A stretch of DNA of 64,000 nt from positions 1 to 64,000 of the forward strand of contig NZ_PYXZ01000006.1 of assembly GCF_003057875.1 (NCBI RefSeq), given 5' to 3'. This document shows positions 54,307 through 63,357 of the stretch, piece after piece. The notes under the pieces were generated by a model, which did no database searches, was not told where the DNA came from, and was given only the letters and a program-made list of their open reading frames with translations. The first letter of the stretch is position 1, and the number at the start of each line of letters is the position of its first letter. Source of the DNA: Nocardioides currus. GTDB lineage: Bacteria > Actinomycetota > Actinomycetes > Propionibacteriales > Nocardioidaceae. Position numbers and translations under genes: made by a program.

Positions 54307-55716
54307 ATGACCTCCCGCCCCGGCGACGTGCTGGCCTCCCTCGCCCACGCCGAGCCGAGCGTCTTCTGGCTCGCCGACCCCGGGCGCCCCAGGACGGAGC
54401 CGGCGCTCGTCGGCGACACCAGCACCGACCTCCTCGTCGTCGGCGGCGGCTACACCGGCCTGTGGGCGGCGCTCCAGGCCAAGGAGGACGACCCGTCCCG
54501 CGACGTGCTCGTGCTCGAGGGGTACGAGGTCGGCTGGGCGGCGTCGGGTCGCAACGGCGGCTTCTGTGCGGCCAGCATCACGCACGGCGAGGCCAACGGG
54601 CTCGAGCGGTTCGCCGACGAGTTCGACGTCCTGCAGCGGATGGGACGCGACAACCTCGACGGCATCGAGGACACCCTGCGCCGCCACGGGATCGACGCCG
54701 AGTGGGAGCGCACCGGCGAGCTCGACTTCGCCACCGCGCCGTGGCAGGTCGACGACCTCCGCGAGCTCGCCGACACCGTCAACGCGCACGGCGGCACGAT
54801 GCGGTTCCTCGACGGCGAGGAGGCCCGCGCGCGCGTCGACTCCCCGACGTACCTTGCCGCCGTCCACGACCCCGACGGCGTCGCGATGGTCCATCCCGCC
54901 AAGCTGGCGTGGGGCCTGAAGCGTGCCTGCCTCGACCTGGGTGTGCGGATCCACGAGCACACCCGCGTCACCGACCTGGCCAAGGACGGCGCGGGGATGC
55001 GGGCGAGCACCGACCTCGGCGTCGTGCGGGCCCGCAAGGTGGTGCTGGCCACCAACGTCGAGACCGGCCTGCTGAAACGGCTGCGCCACTACGTCGTCCC
55101 GGTCTACGACTACGCGCTCGTCACCGAGCCGCTCAGCACCGACCAGCTCGGGTCCCTCGGCTGGCAGGGACGCGAGGGGCTGGCCGACGCCGCCAACCAG
55201 TTCCACTACTACCGGCTGACCGCCGACAACCGGATCCTGTGGGGCGGGTACGACGCGATCTACCACTACGGCGGCCGGGTCCGCGCGGAGTACGACCAGC
55301 GCCCCTCGACGTACAAGCTGCTCGCCGAGCAGTTCTTCGGCACCTTCCCGCAGCTCGAGGGCCTCCACTTCACGCACCGGTGGGGCGGGGCGATCGACAC
55401 CTGCAGCCGCTTCACGGCGTTCTGGGGCACGGCGTACGCCGACCGGCTGGCCTACGTCGCCGGCTACACCGGCCTCGGGGTCGGCGCGAGCCGCTTCGGG
55501 GCGCGTGTGCTCCTCGACCTGGTCGACGGCCTCGACACCGAGCGCACCCGGCTGCAGATGGTGCGCAGCAAGCCGCTGCCGTTCCCGCCGGAGCCGATCC
55601 GCTACGGCGCGATCACCGCGACCCGGCTGGCGATCGCGGCGGCCGACCGCAACGGCGGGCAGCGCAACCTGTGGCTGCGCACGCTCGACAAGATGGGACT
55701 GGGGTTCGAGTCATGA
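54307..55716 (+). CDS. FAD-dependent oxidoreductase (DAO family, PuuB-like)
   Basis: The 469-aa flavoprotein has the DAO dinucleotide motif DLLVVGGGYTGLWAALQAK (about residue 41 on), EVGWAASGRNGGFC typical of gamma-glutamylputrescine oxidase-like enzymes, and a C-terminal AYVAGYTGLGVGASRFGARV. It should oxidise an amine or amino acid with O2 or another acceptor. The pairing with a putrescine-oxidase-like gene (ATGA overlap) and a permease supports amine catabolism. The exact substrate is unknown. Confidence 0.88.
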   Translation: MTSRPGDVLASLAHAEPSVFWLADPGRPRTEPALVGDTSTDLLVVGGGYTGLWAALQAKEDDPSRDVLVLEGYEVGWAASGRNGGFCAASITHGEANGLERFADEFDVLQRMGRDNLDGIEDTLRRHGIDAEWERTGELDFATAPWQVDDLRELADTVNAHGGTMRFLDGEEARARVDSPTYLAAVHDPDGVAMVHPAKLAWGLKRACLDLGVRIHEHTRVTDLAKDGAGMRASTDLGVVRARKVVLATNVETGLLKRLRHYVVPVYDYALVTEPLSTDQLGSLGWQGREGLADAANQFHYYRLTADNRILWGGYDAIYHYGGRVRAEYDQRPSTYKLLAEQFFGTFPQLEGLHFTHRWGGAIDTCSRFTAFWGTAYADRLAYVAGYTGLGVGASRFGARVLLDLVDGLDTERTRLQMVRSKPLPFPPEPIRYGAITATRLAIAAADRNGGQRNLWLRTLDKMGLGFES

Positions 55717-57077
55717 GTGTGCGTGAGGCAGACGTCATCGTGGTCGGGGCCGGGCTGTCCGGCCTGGTGGCGGCGCGCGAGGTGCTCAAGGCCGGGCGCG
55801 AGCCGCTCGTGCTCGAGGCCAACGACCGCGTCGGCGGGCGGATCCTCACCGAGGAGCCCGTGCCCGGCGTGTTCCTCGAGCTCGGCGCGCAGTGGATCGG
55901 CGACACGCACCACCGGATGGCGGCGCTGGCCGCCGAGCTCGGGATCGCGCTCTACCAGCAGTTCGAGGACGGCGACACGTCCTACGAGTTCGGCGGTCGG
56001 GTGCTGCGCGGCGACGCGTTCCACGCGGCGTACGCCGACGACCTCGAGCACGTCGAGCGGGTGCTGCGCGAGCTCGACGCCATGGCGGAGACCGTCGACG
56101 TCGCGGCGCCCTGGCTCGCGCCGAAGGCCGACGAGTGGGACCGGATCACGGTCGGGCAGTGGTACGACGCCCAGGGGCTCTCGCCGCTGGGTCGCGAGCT
56201 GATCGAGATCTGCACGGTCGGGATCCTCGCCGTGCCCACCGTCGAGGTGTCGCTGCTCGGCCTGCTCGTCAACGTCGTCACCTGCGGGGTGACGGCCGAC
56301 CTGCTGAGCGAGTCGGAGGGTGGCGCGCAGACCAAGCGGTTCGTCGGCGGCACCGGCCAGATCCCGCAGCGCCTCGCCGACGAGCTCGGCGAGCGCGTCG
56401 TCCTGTCCTCGCCCGTGATGTCCATCGACGTGTCGGGCGACGTCGTCACCGTGACGTGTCGTGGGGGACTGGTCGCGACGGGCAAGCAGGCCATCGTCGC
56501 GCTCGCGCCGACGCTGGCCGGGCGGATCATGTACGACCCGCCGCTGCCCGGCGTCCGCGACCAGCTGACCCAGCGGATGCCGCAGGCCTCGGCCCACAAG
56601 TCGTTCATCCTCTACGACGAGCCGTTCTGGCGCGACGAGGGACTCAACGCGCAGCTGATCTCCGACGCCGGACCGGCGCGCATGTCCAACGACTCGTGCA
56701 TGCCCGAGGAGACCGGTGGCCCGGGCATCATCCTGGCCTTCCTCGAGGGCGAGAACGCCCGCGTCGAGGGCCGGTGGCCGGAGGAGCAGCGGCAGGCGGC
56801 GCTGCGCGAGGAGATGGCGCGCCACTTCGGACCTCGGGCCGCGAAGCCCGAGCTGATCGTCGAGGGCGGCTGGGTCGAGCGCGAGTGGACGCGCGGCTGC
56901 TACAACGCCAACCCCGGCCCGTGCGGCTGGATCCACTTCGGTGCGTCGCTGAGCGAGCCCGTCGGGCCGATCAAGTGGGCCGCGACCGAGACCGCGCTCC
57001 AGTGGAGCGGCTACATGGAGGGCGCCGTGGACGCCGGTGAGCGCGCGGCGCGCGAGGTGCTCGCCGACCTCGGCTGA
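55713..57077 (+). CDS. flavin monoamine oxidase, putrescine oxidase-like
   Basis: It is predicted to oxidise putrescine or another amine to an aminoaldehyde with H2O2 release. In 454 aa it has VIVVGAGLSGLVAAREVLKA, the NDRVGGRI motif, LELGAQWIG, the central TVEVSLLGLLVNVVTCG and a C-terminal WAATETALQWSGYMEGAVDA, all typical of bacterial putrescine oxidases and MAO. The start overlaps the upstream DAO gene stop (ATGA). It ends 4 bp before the convergent frameshifted hydrolase. Confidence 0.9.
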   Translation: MSVREADVIVVGAGLSGLVAAREVLKAGREPLVLEANDRVGGRILTEEPVPGVFLELGAQWIGDTHHRMAALAAELGIALYQQFEDGDTSYEFGGRVLRGDAFHAAYADDLEHVERVLRELDAMAETVDVAAPWLAPKADEWDRITVGQWYDAQGLSPLGRELIEICTVGILAVPTVEVSLLGLLVNVVTCGVTADLLSESEGGAQTKRFVGGTGQIPQRLADELGERVVLSSPVMSIDVSGDVVTVTCRGGLVATGKQAIVALAPTLAGRIMYDPPLPGVRDQLTQRMPQASAHKSFILYDEPFWRDEGLNAQLISDAGPARMSNDSCMPEETGGPGIILAFLEGENARVEGRWPEEQRQAALREEMARHFGPRAAKPELIVEGGWVEREWTRGCYNANPGPCGWIHFGASLSEPVGPIKWAATETALQWSGYMEGAVDAGERAAREVLADLG

Positions 57078-57081
57078 CGGG

Positions 57082-57848
57082 TCAGCCGCCCAGGTAGGGG
57101 TCGGCCCACGCACTGATGATCCGCGCCGCGCGCCTGGCCTGGTTGCGGCCGGTCAGCAGGTGGTCGGCGCCCTCCAGCGACACGAAGCTGCGCGGGTGCC
57201 GGGCGGCCCGGAAGATCTCGCTCGCGTTGGCGATGCCGACCGTGTTGTCGGTCGGGGAGTGCATGACCAGGAAGGCCCGGCGCAGGGTGCGGATCTGCTC
57301 GTGGAGGTCGGTCGAGCGCACGTCCTCCAGGAAGTGCCGCTTGAGCGTGAGGGCCTTGCCGCCACCAGGAACGGTGCCTCGCCCTCGGCCAGGATCCGCT
57401 CGACCAGCGCGTCGTAGTGGTGCTCGACGTGACGGACGTCGTACGGCGCACCGACGCTGGCGACGGCCCGCACGGACTCGAGCTCGTGCGCTGCCGCGAT
57501 GACGGCCGCGCCGCCGAAGGAGTGGCCCACGAGGAGGCGGACGTCGCGGCCGGAGTCGTTCATGAACCGGACGGCCTGCGCGGTGTCGGCCACCTTGTGG
57601 CTGAACGACCCGTCGCCCCAGTCGCCGTCAGAGGTGCCGAGCCCGAGGTTGTCGAAGCGCAGCATGCCGATGCCCTCGCTGGCCAGCTGCTTGCAGATCC
57701 GGCTCGCGGCGGGGCAGTCCTTGCCGAGCGTGAAGCCGTGGGAGAAGACGCCCCAGCCCCGGACCTCGCCCTCGGGGTGGTCGACGAGACCACCGAGCTC
57801 GGGGCCGCTGGTGCTGGGGAACCTCACGTGCTCGGCCACGGCGGTCAT
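57082..57848 (-). pseudogene. alpha/beta hydrolase gene broken by a single-base frameshift
   Basis: The N-terminal part reads HVRFPSTSGPELGGLVDHPE, then VFSHGFTLGKDCPAASRICK and the nucleophile elbow VGHSFGGAAVI, as in the hydrolase half of OsmC-associated alpha/beta hydrolases. After APFLV the frame runs into Arg/Ser-rich noise. The proper continuation, from LHEQIRTLRRAFLVMHSPTD to the catalytic His in EGADHLL and the end SAWADPYLGG, lies in another frame. Adding one G in the GTGGCGGCAAGG stretch (about 57358-57369) restores a 255-residue protein: GTGGGCGGCAAGG reads VGGK. Either the gene is inactivated or there is a sequencing error. Confidence 0.83.
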
Positions 57849-57876
57849 CCTCACAGACGTCCGCGCTACCCGCGCG

Positions 57877-57882
57877 TAGTCT
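57877..57882 (+). promoter_or_regulatory. -10 hexamer TAGTCT of the leaderless amidase gene
   Basis: TAGTCT is followed after 6 nt by the ATG at 57889. No Shine-Dalgarno sequence is present. Confidence 0.55.
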
Positions 57883-57888
57883 CCCGTC

Positions 57889-59382
57889 ATGCGCCCCGAT
57901 GAGTACGTCGAGCACGACGCCACCGCTCTCGCCGACCTGGTCCGCACCAAGGAGGTCACCGCCGCCGAGCTGCTGGCGCTGGCGCGGGCCCGGCGCGACG
58001 AGGTCAACCCGCGGCTCAACGCGATCGTGCGCGACATCGACGTCGACGCCGACGCCCGGGCGACCGATCCCGACCTCGCCGGTCCGTTCGCGGGGGTGCC
58101 GTTCCTGGTCAAGGACCTGGGGCAGGAGTACGCCGGACTCCCGACCACGAGCGGCTGCCGCGCGCTGCGCCACGAGGTCGCCACCGAGCACGCGCTGGTC
58201 ACCCAGCGGTTCCTGGACGCCGGGCTGGTCGTCTTCGGCAAGACCAACACCCCCGAGCTCGGCGCCAAGGGCGTCACCGAGTCGGAGCTGCTCGGCCCTG
58301 CCCGCAACCCGTGGAGCACCGCGCACACGCCGGGCGGGTCGTCCGGTGGGTCCGGCGCCGCGGTGGCGGCCGGCATCGTCCCGGCCGCCGGGGCCAACGA
58401 CGGTGGCGGGTCCGTGCGCATCCCGGCGGCCTGCAACGGGCTCGTGGGTCTCAAGCTCAGCCGCGGCCTGGGGCCCTACGGTCCGCAGACCGGTGAGGTG
58501 ATGTTCGGGATGGTGACCCAGGGCGTCGTGTCGCGGACGGTTCGCGACAGCGCCGGGCTGCTCGACACGATCATCGGGCCCGACCTGCGCTCCGACTACC
58601 AGGGTCCGGCCCACGACGTCCCGTTCGCCGAGCAGATCCGGTCGGCTCCGGGCAAGCTCCGCATCGGCTGGTCGGCCTCCTCGGCGATCAACGCCGCCCC
58701 CGATTCCGAGGCGGTCGCCGCGGTCGAGGGTGCGGCAGAGCTGCTCGCCGAGCTCGGGCACGAGGTCGAGCAGGTCTCGCCGCCGCACGACGACGAGGCG
58801 CTGGCGCGCGACTTCCTGACGATCTGGTTCGCCCAGGTCTACGGCCAGGTCCGCGACATCAAGAAGCGCACGGGCGCGGGCGACGCCGGCTTCGAGTCCG
58901 ACACCCTGGCCATGGCGGAGATCGGCCGGGCCAACGGGGCCGCCCCGCTGCTCGCCTCGCTGGCCAACGTGACGTCGTACGTCCACGCGCTCGCCCGCTT
59001 CCACGAGACGTACGACTACTTCCTGACTCCTACGCTGGCGAAGCCGCCGCTCGAGGTGCTCTCGACGGTCACCTCGCCCGGTCTGCAGCGGGCGTCCCGG
59101 GTGGTGGCCAGGGTCCGCGCCGGCAAGATCCTCAACGCGAGCGGGATCCTCGACCAGATGATCAGCGACAACCTCGGGTGGGTGCCCTACACGCAGCTCG
59201 CCAACCTGACGGGTCGGCCGGCGATCTCGGTGCCGCTGCACTGGACCGCCGCCGGCCTGCCACTCGGCGTCCAGCTCGTCGGCCGTCTCGGCTCCGACGG
59301 CGACCTGCTGCGCCTCGCCGCGCAGCTCGAGGAGGCGCAGCCGTGGGCGCACCGCTACCGGGCGGCCGAGCACCCGGCCTGA
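57889..59382 (+). CDS. amidase (amidase signature family)
   Basis: The 497-aa amidase signature enzyme hydrolyses an amide with a Ser-cisSer-Lys triad, visible as Lys75 in FLVKDLG, Ser151 in GGSSGGSGAAVAAG and Ser175 in NDGGGSVRIPA; the 24-residue gap between the serines is standard. It is cytoplasmic with no signal peptide. The substrate is not determined; the amine-catabolism context would fit release of an amino acid from an amide or from a gamma-glutamyl-type conjugate. A leaderless promoter precedes it. Confidence 0.9.
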   Translation: MRPDEYVEHDATALADLVRTKEVTAAELLALARARRDEVNPRLNAIVRDIDVDADARATDPDLAGPFAGVPFLVKDLGQEYAGLPTTSGCRALRHEVATEHALVTQRFLDAGLVVFGKTNTPELGAKGVTESELLGPARNPWSTAHTPGGSSGGSGAAVAAGIVPAAGANDGGGSVRIPAACNGLVGLKLSRGLGPYGPQTGEVMFGMVTQGVVSRTVRDSAGLLDTIIGPDLRSDYQGPAHDVPFAEQIRSAPGKLRIGWSASSAINAAPDSEAVAAVEGAAELLAELGHEVEQVSPPHDDEALARDFLTIWFAQVYGQVRDIKKRTGAGDAGFESDTLAMAEIGRANGAAPLLASLANVTSYVHALARFHETYDYFLTPTLAKPPLEVLSTVTSPGLQRASRVVARVRAGKILNASGILDQMISDNLGWVPYTQLANLTGRPAISVPLHWTAAGLPLGVQLVGRLGSDGDLLRLAAQLEEAQPWAHRYRAAEHPA

Positions 59383-59598
59383 TCAGCGCCTGCGGCCCCA
59401 CAGGACGTAGGCGATCGGGCCGAACGGCTGGACCGACAGCGCCGGCCCCCACAACAATTTCGGCCCACGGACCTGGGAGGACGGTCGGCCGGCCAGGTCG
59501 CGCACGCACCACGTCGTCGCGGCGGCCTCGATGACACCGGCCACCACGACCAGCTTCTTCTGGGTGGGGCTCAGGTCGGCCCACGTCTTCTTCGGCAC
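59383..59598 (-). CDS. small membrane protein with PLDc_N-like signature
   Basis: The 71-aa protein has a hydrophobic helix (KLVVVAGVIEAAATTWCVRD) and ends PFGPIAYVLWGRRR. The latter resembles the conserved end of the short PLDc_N (phospholipase D N-terminal) domain often found as a free-standing membrane peptide in actinobacteria. It starts at GTG 59598, supported by TAGGAT 6 nt upstream (59605-59610). It directly abuts the convergent amidase stop. Function unknown. Confidence 0.72.
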   Translation of the reverse strand: MPKKTWADLSPTQKKLVVVAGVIEAAATTWCVRDLAGRPSSQVRGPKLLWGPALSVQPFGPIAYVLWGRRR

Positions 59599-59604
59599 GG
59601 ATCG

Positions 59605-59610
59605 ATCCTA
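59605..59610 (-). promoter_or_regulatory. -10 hexamer TAGGAT of a leaderless small gene
   Basis: TAGGAT on the minus strand is exactly 6 nt before the GTG at 59598, without a Shine-Dalgarno sequence. Confidence 0.55.
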
Positions 59611-59622
59611 GCCAGCGCTCGA

Positions 59623-59922
59623 TCAGGCGCCGTCGACGCCGTTGAGCAGCAACCAGAACACGACCACGCCCACGAACGCGGCGAGCAGGCCCCACCACAC
59701 GCCGGTCAGCGCCCGCCGGCGGGAGTCCGCTCCGGCCCTCGCCAGCGCCGGCAGCGCCACGGTGACGCCCGCACCGATCGCGGCCACCGCGACGAGCTGG
59801 GCGGGGACGATCCAGTTCTCGGTCGAGCGTCCGTCGAGGAAGCTCGCCGCGACGGGCAGGCTCGCCATGCCGGCGACGAGCAGCACCACCACGCCGACCG
59901 TCCGCTGCAGGGCTGGGCTCAC
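59623..59922 (-). CDS. small membrane protein, 99 aa, three predicted helices
   Basis: Three hydrophobic segments are visible: TVGVVVLLVAGMASLPVAAS, IVPAQLVAVAAIGAGVTVAL and GLLAAFVGVVVFWLLLNGVD. No family is recognised. The GTG start at 59922 is preceded by TAGGTT at 6 nt (59929-59934), again a leaderless arrangement, which supports the gene call despite its short length. It precedes the other small membrane gene on the same strand. Confidence 0.65.
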   Translation of the reverse strand: MSPALQRTVGVVVLLVAGMASLPVAASFLDGRSTENWIVPAQLVAVAAIGAGVTVALPALARAGADSRRRALTGVWWGLLAAFVGVVVFWLLLNGVDGA

Positions 59923-59928
59923 GAGCGC

Positions 59929-59934
59929 AACCTA
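59929..59934 (-). promoter_or_regulatory. -10 hexamer TAGGTT of a leaderless small membrane protein gene
   Basis: TAGGTT on the minus strand is exactly 6 nt before the GTG at 59922. Confidence 0.5.
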
Positions 59935-60021
59935 GCGGAGATCGGTCCGCTCACGGGAGGGGGCGGTGGGCCACCCACCATCGCCGGGGCGGGAGTGTGG
60001 CTCAGCCACCCCGAGGCCGCG

Positions 60022-62079
60022 TCAGGCACTCGGTTCCTGCGGCCACTGCTTCGCGACCAGCGTCAGGACGTCGTACGTCGCCACCGGATCCCCGGACCCG
60101 TTGACGACCGTGGCGTCCCAGCGGACCTCGCCGTAGTCGGCGTTAGTGCGGGGGGTGATCTGCTTGACCGTCAGCGTCACCTGGATCGAGTCGCCGGCCT
60201 TGACCGGGGTGAGGAAGCGCAGCCGGTCGACGCCGAAGTTGGCCAGCACCGGCCCCGGGTCGGGGTCGACGAAGAGGCCGGCGGCGAGCGAGACGACGAG
60301 GTAGCCGTGGGCGACGATCCCGCCGAACAGCGGGTTCTGCTGCGCCGCCGCCTCGTCGGTGTGGGCGTAGAAGGTGTCGCCGGTGAACTCGGCGAAGTGG
60401 TCGATGTCGTCGAGGGTGACCGTGCGCGTGGCCGAGCTGATGGTGTCGCCGACCGCGAGCTCGGCGAGCGACTTGCGGAACGGGTGGACGTCGGTCTCGG
60501 TGCGCGAGGATCCGGTGATCCACTGGCCGCTGATCGCGCTGAGCATGTCGGGCGAGCCCTGGATCGCGGAGCGCTGCATGTGGTGCAGCACGGCCCGCAC
60601 GCCGCCGAGCTCCTCGCCGCCCCCGGCGCGACCGGGACCGCCGTGGACCAGCACCGGCAGGGGCGAGCCGTGGCCGGTGGACTCGGCGGCGCTGGTGCGG
60701 TCGAGGACCAGCAGGCGTCCGTGCCACGGTGCGAGGCCGAGGGCCAGGGTGCGCGCCACCGAGGGGTCGTGGGTGACGATCGAGCCGGCGAGGCTGCCCT
60801 GGCCGCGGGCCGCGAGCCGGATCGCGTCGTCGAGCGAGTCGTAGGTGATGACGGTCGCGACCGGGCCGAAGGGCTCGATGTCGTGCGGCTCGCTGGCGCC
60901 CGGGTGGGCCTTGAGCAGCACCGGCGACATGAAGGCGCCGGTCTCCGCATCGGCGTTCACGACGTCGACCACGTCCGGGTTGCCGAAGACGATCTCGGAC
61001 GACGCGCGCAGGGCCTGGACCGCCTTGCGGACCTCGTCGCGCTGGGCGAGCGAGGCGAGGGCACCCATGCGTACGCCCTCGCTGGTCGGGTGGCCGACGG
61101 TGACCTTCGCGAGCCGCGCGGAGACGGCGGCGACGACGTCGTCGGCCATGGCCGCCGGGACGATGACGCGACGGATGGCCGTGCACTTCTGACCGGCCTT
61201 GACGGTCATCTCGGTGACGACGCCCTTGACGAAGAGCTCGAACTCCGGGTCGTCGAGGCCCACGTCGGTGCCGAGGATCGAGCAGTTGAGTGAGTCGGCC
61301 TCGACGCCGAGCTGGACGCCGCCGTGCAGGACCGAGGGGTGCTGGCGCAGGTGCGCGCCGGTCGCGGCGGAGCCGGTGAAGGCGACGGAGTCCTGAGCAC
61401 CCAGCTCGTCGATCAGGCCGGCGGGGGAGCCGCACAGCAGCTGGAGGGTGCCCTCGGGGAGGAGACCCGAGTCGACGATGCGGCGTACGACCGCCTCGGT
61501 CACGTAGGCCGTCTGGCTCGCCGGCTTCACGATCGTCGGCAGTCCGGCCAGGAACGCGGGGGCGAGCTTCTCGAGCATCCCCCAAACGGGGAAGTTGAAG
61601 GCGTTGATCTGGACGGCCACGCCCGGGCGTGAGGTGTAGACGTGCTGTCCGAGGAAGCTGCCCTCGCGGCCGAGGCGCTCGGGCTGGCCGTCGAGGACGA
61701 CCACGTCGTTGGGCAGCTCCCGCGTGCCCTTCGACGCGATCGAGAACACGGTACCGATGCCGCCGTCGATGTCGACCATCGAGTCGCGCTGGGTGGCGCC
61801 GGTGCGGGCGGACAGCGCGTAGAAGTCGTCCTTGTGCTCGCCGAGCATCTTCGCCATCGCCTTGAGCGCGGCCGCGCGCTCGTGGAAGGTCAGGGCGCGC
61901 AGGGCGGGGCCGCCGACCTCGCGGGCGTAGGTCGTCATCGCGGCGAGGTCGAGGCCGGTCGACGAGATCCGGGCGACCTCCTCGCCGGTGCTCGCATCGA
62001 GGAGCGGCTCGCCCTCGTCGGTGGCGCGGAACCAGGTCCCACAGGAATAGCTCGCCAGCATTGCGGTCGTCTCGGTCAC
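60022..62079 (-). CDS. paaZ: PaaZ: oxepin-CoA hydrolase/3-oxo-5,6-dehydrosuberyl-CoA dehydrogenase
   Basis: PaaZ opens oxepin-CoA and oxidises the resulting aldehyde in phenylacetate degradation. The 685-aa fusion has an N-terminal ALDH domain ([45 protein letters not shown], catalytic Cys in [15 protein letters not shown]). The C-terminal MaoC hydratase domain has [20 protein letters not shown], followed by [14 protein letters not shown]. The start is GTG at 62079, exactly 6 nt after a -10 box, so it is leaderless. It is divergent from paaABC. Confidence 0.94.
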   Translation of the reverse strand: MTETTAMLASYSCGTWFRATDEGEPLLDASTGEEVARISSTGLDLAAMTTYAREVGGPALRALTFHERAAALKAMAKMLGEHKDDFYALSARTGATQRDSMVDIDGGIGTVFSIASKGTRELPNDVVVLDGQPERLGREGSFLGQHVYTSRPGVAVQINAFNFPVWGMLEKLAPAFLAGLPTIVKPASQTAYVTEAVVRRIVDSGLLPEGTLQLLCGSPAGLIDELGAQDSVAFTGSAATGAHLRQHPSVLHGGVQLGVEADSLNCSILGTDVGLDDPEFELFVKGVVTEMTVKAGQKCTAIRRVIVPAAMADDVVAAVSARLAKVTVGHPTSEGVRMGALASLAQRDEVRKAVQALRASSEIVFGNPDVVDVVNADAETGAFMSPVLLKAHPGASEPHDIEPFGPVATVITYDSLDDAIRLAARGQGSLAGSIVTHDPSVARTLALGLAPWHGRLLVLDRTSAAESTGHGSPLPVLVHGGPGRAGGGEELGGVRAVLHHMQRSAIQGSPDMLSAISGQWITGSSRTETDVHPFRKSLAELAVGDTISSATRTVTLDDIDHFAEFTGDTFYAHTDEAAAQQNPLFGGIVAHGYLVVSLAAGLFVDPDPGPVLANFGVDRLRFLTPVKAGDSIQVTLTVKQITPRTNADYGEVRWDATVVNGSGDPVATYDVLTLVAKQWPQEPSA

Positions 62080-62085
62080 CGTGTC

Positions 62086-62114
62086 AGACTATTCCTGACC
62101 GATCGGTCTGTAAA
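62086..62114 (-). promoter_or_regulatory. paaZ promoter with a palindromic operator in its spacer
   Basis: On the minus strand, -35 TTTACA (62109-62114) is followed by a 17-nt spacer and -10 TAGTCT (62086-62091), 6 nt before the paaZ GTG. The spacer holds the perfect palindrome GACCGATCGGTC (62097-62108). A repressor bound there would block paaZ and probably also the divergent paaA promoter. The site resembles operators of TetR-type PaaR repressors (ACCGACCGGTCGGT style). Confidence 0.72.
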
Positions 62115-62130
62115 TAAGGGAGGGTCGCCG

Positions 62131-63069
62131 GTGACTGCCACTGCGAACGCCGACAGGGAAGCCGACTTCGAGCGCACGATCGAGCACCACGACCGGATCG
62201 AGCCACGCGACTGGATGCCGGAGAAGTACCGCGCGACGGTGATCCGTCAGGTCGCCCAGCACGCGCACTCCGAGATCATCGGCATGCAACCCGAGGGCAA
62301 CTGGATCACCCGCGCACCGAGCCTGCGCCGCAAGGCGATCCTGCTCGCCAAGGTGCAGGACGAGGCCGGCCACGGGCTCTACCTCTACTCCGCCTGCGAG
62401 ACGCTCGGCGTCAGTCGCGGCGAGCTCACCGACAAGCTCATCTCGGGCAAGCAGAAGTACTCCTCCATCTTCAACTACCCGACCTTGTCGTACGCCGACG
62501 TGGGCACCATCGGCTGGCTCGTGGACGGCGCCGCCATCTGCAACCAGGTGCCGCTGTGCCGGACCTCCTACGGGCCCTACGGCCGCGCGATGATCCGCGT
62601 CTGCAAGGAGGAGTCGTTCCACCAGCGCCAGGGCTACGAGCTGCTGATGACGATGATGTCCGGGACCGACGAGCAGCGCGCGATGGTGCAGGAGTCGGTC
62701 GACCGCTTCTGGTGGCCGGCGCTGATGATGTTCGGCCCGCCCGACGCCGACTCGCCCAACACCGCGCAGTCGATGGCGTGGGGGATCAAGCGCGACACCA
62801 ACGACGACCTGCGGCAGAAGTTCGTCGACATGTCGGTGCCACAGGCCGAGGCGCTCGGCGTCACGCTGCCCGACCCTGAGCTCGCGTGGAACGAGGAGCG
62901 CGGTCACCACGACTTCGGCCAGCCCGACTGGGACGAGTTCGCGGCCGTCGTCTCCGGCTCCGGCCCGTGCAACGCCCAGCGGATCGCCCACCGCAAGCGT
63001 GCCCACGACGAGGGCGCATGGGTCCGCGAGGCGGCCCTCGCCTTCGCAGCGAAGGGGACAGACCTGTGA
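62131..63069 (+). CDS. paaA: phenylacetyl-CoA 1,2-epoxidase subunit A PaaA
   Basis: PaaA is the catalytic diiron subunit of the PaaABC(D)E epoxidase that attacks phenylacetyl-CoA. The 312-aa ferritin-like protein has [40 protein letters not shown], the iron ligands in [17 protein letters not shown] and [14 protein letters not shown], and [12 protein letters not shown]. The GTG start at 62131 has AGGGAGGG upstream. It overlaps paaB by 4 nt. Confidence 0.95.
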   Translation: MTATANADREADFERTIEHHDRIEPRDWMPEKYRATVIRQVAQHAHSEIIGMQPEGNWITRAPSLRRKAILLAKVQDEAGHGLYLYSACETLGVSRGELTDKLISGKQKYSSIFNYPTLSYADVGTIGWLVDGAAICNQVPLCRTSYGPYGRAMIRVCKEESFHQRQGYELLMTMMSGTDEQRAMVQESVDRFWWPALMMFGPPDADSPNTAQSMAWGIKRDTNDDLRQKFVDMSVPQAEALGVTLPDPELAWNEERGHHDFGQPDWDEFAAVVSGSGPCNAQRIAHRKRAHDEGAWVREAALAFAAKGTDL

Positions 63070-63356
63070 CCGTCCAGCCCGAGTGGCCCCTCTACGAGAT
63101 CTTCGTGCGCGGCAAGCGCGGCCTCAACCACGTCCACGTCGGCTCGCTGCACGCCGCCGACGACGAGATGGCGCTGCGCCACGCCCGCGACGTCTACACC
63201 CGCCGCAACGAGGGCGTCAGCATCTGGGCGGTCCGCGCCGACCTGATCGTCGCCTCCAGCCCCGACGAGAAGGACCCGCTCTTCGCGCCCGCCGGCGACA
63301 AGGTCTACCGGCACCCGACCTTCTACGCCATCCCCGACGACGTCCCCCACATGTGA
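63066..63356 (+). CDS. paaB: phenylacetyl-CoA epoxidase subunit PaaB
   Basis: PaaB is the small bridging subunit of the epoxidase complex. The 96-aa sequence [20 protein letters not shown], with later [20 protein letters not shown] and [14 protein letters not shown], is characteristic. The GTG start overlaps the paaA stop (GTGA). It is followed 1 bp later by the paaC ATG. Confidence 0.95.
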   Translation: MTVQPEWPLYEIFVRGKRGLNHVHVGSLHAADDEMALRHARDVYTRRNEGVSIWAVRADLIVASSPDEKDPLFAPAGDKVYRHPTFYAIPDDVPHM

Positions 63357-63357
63357 C

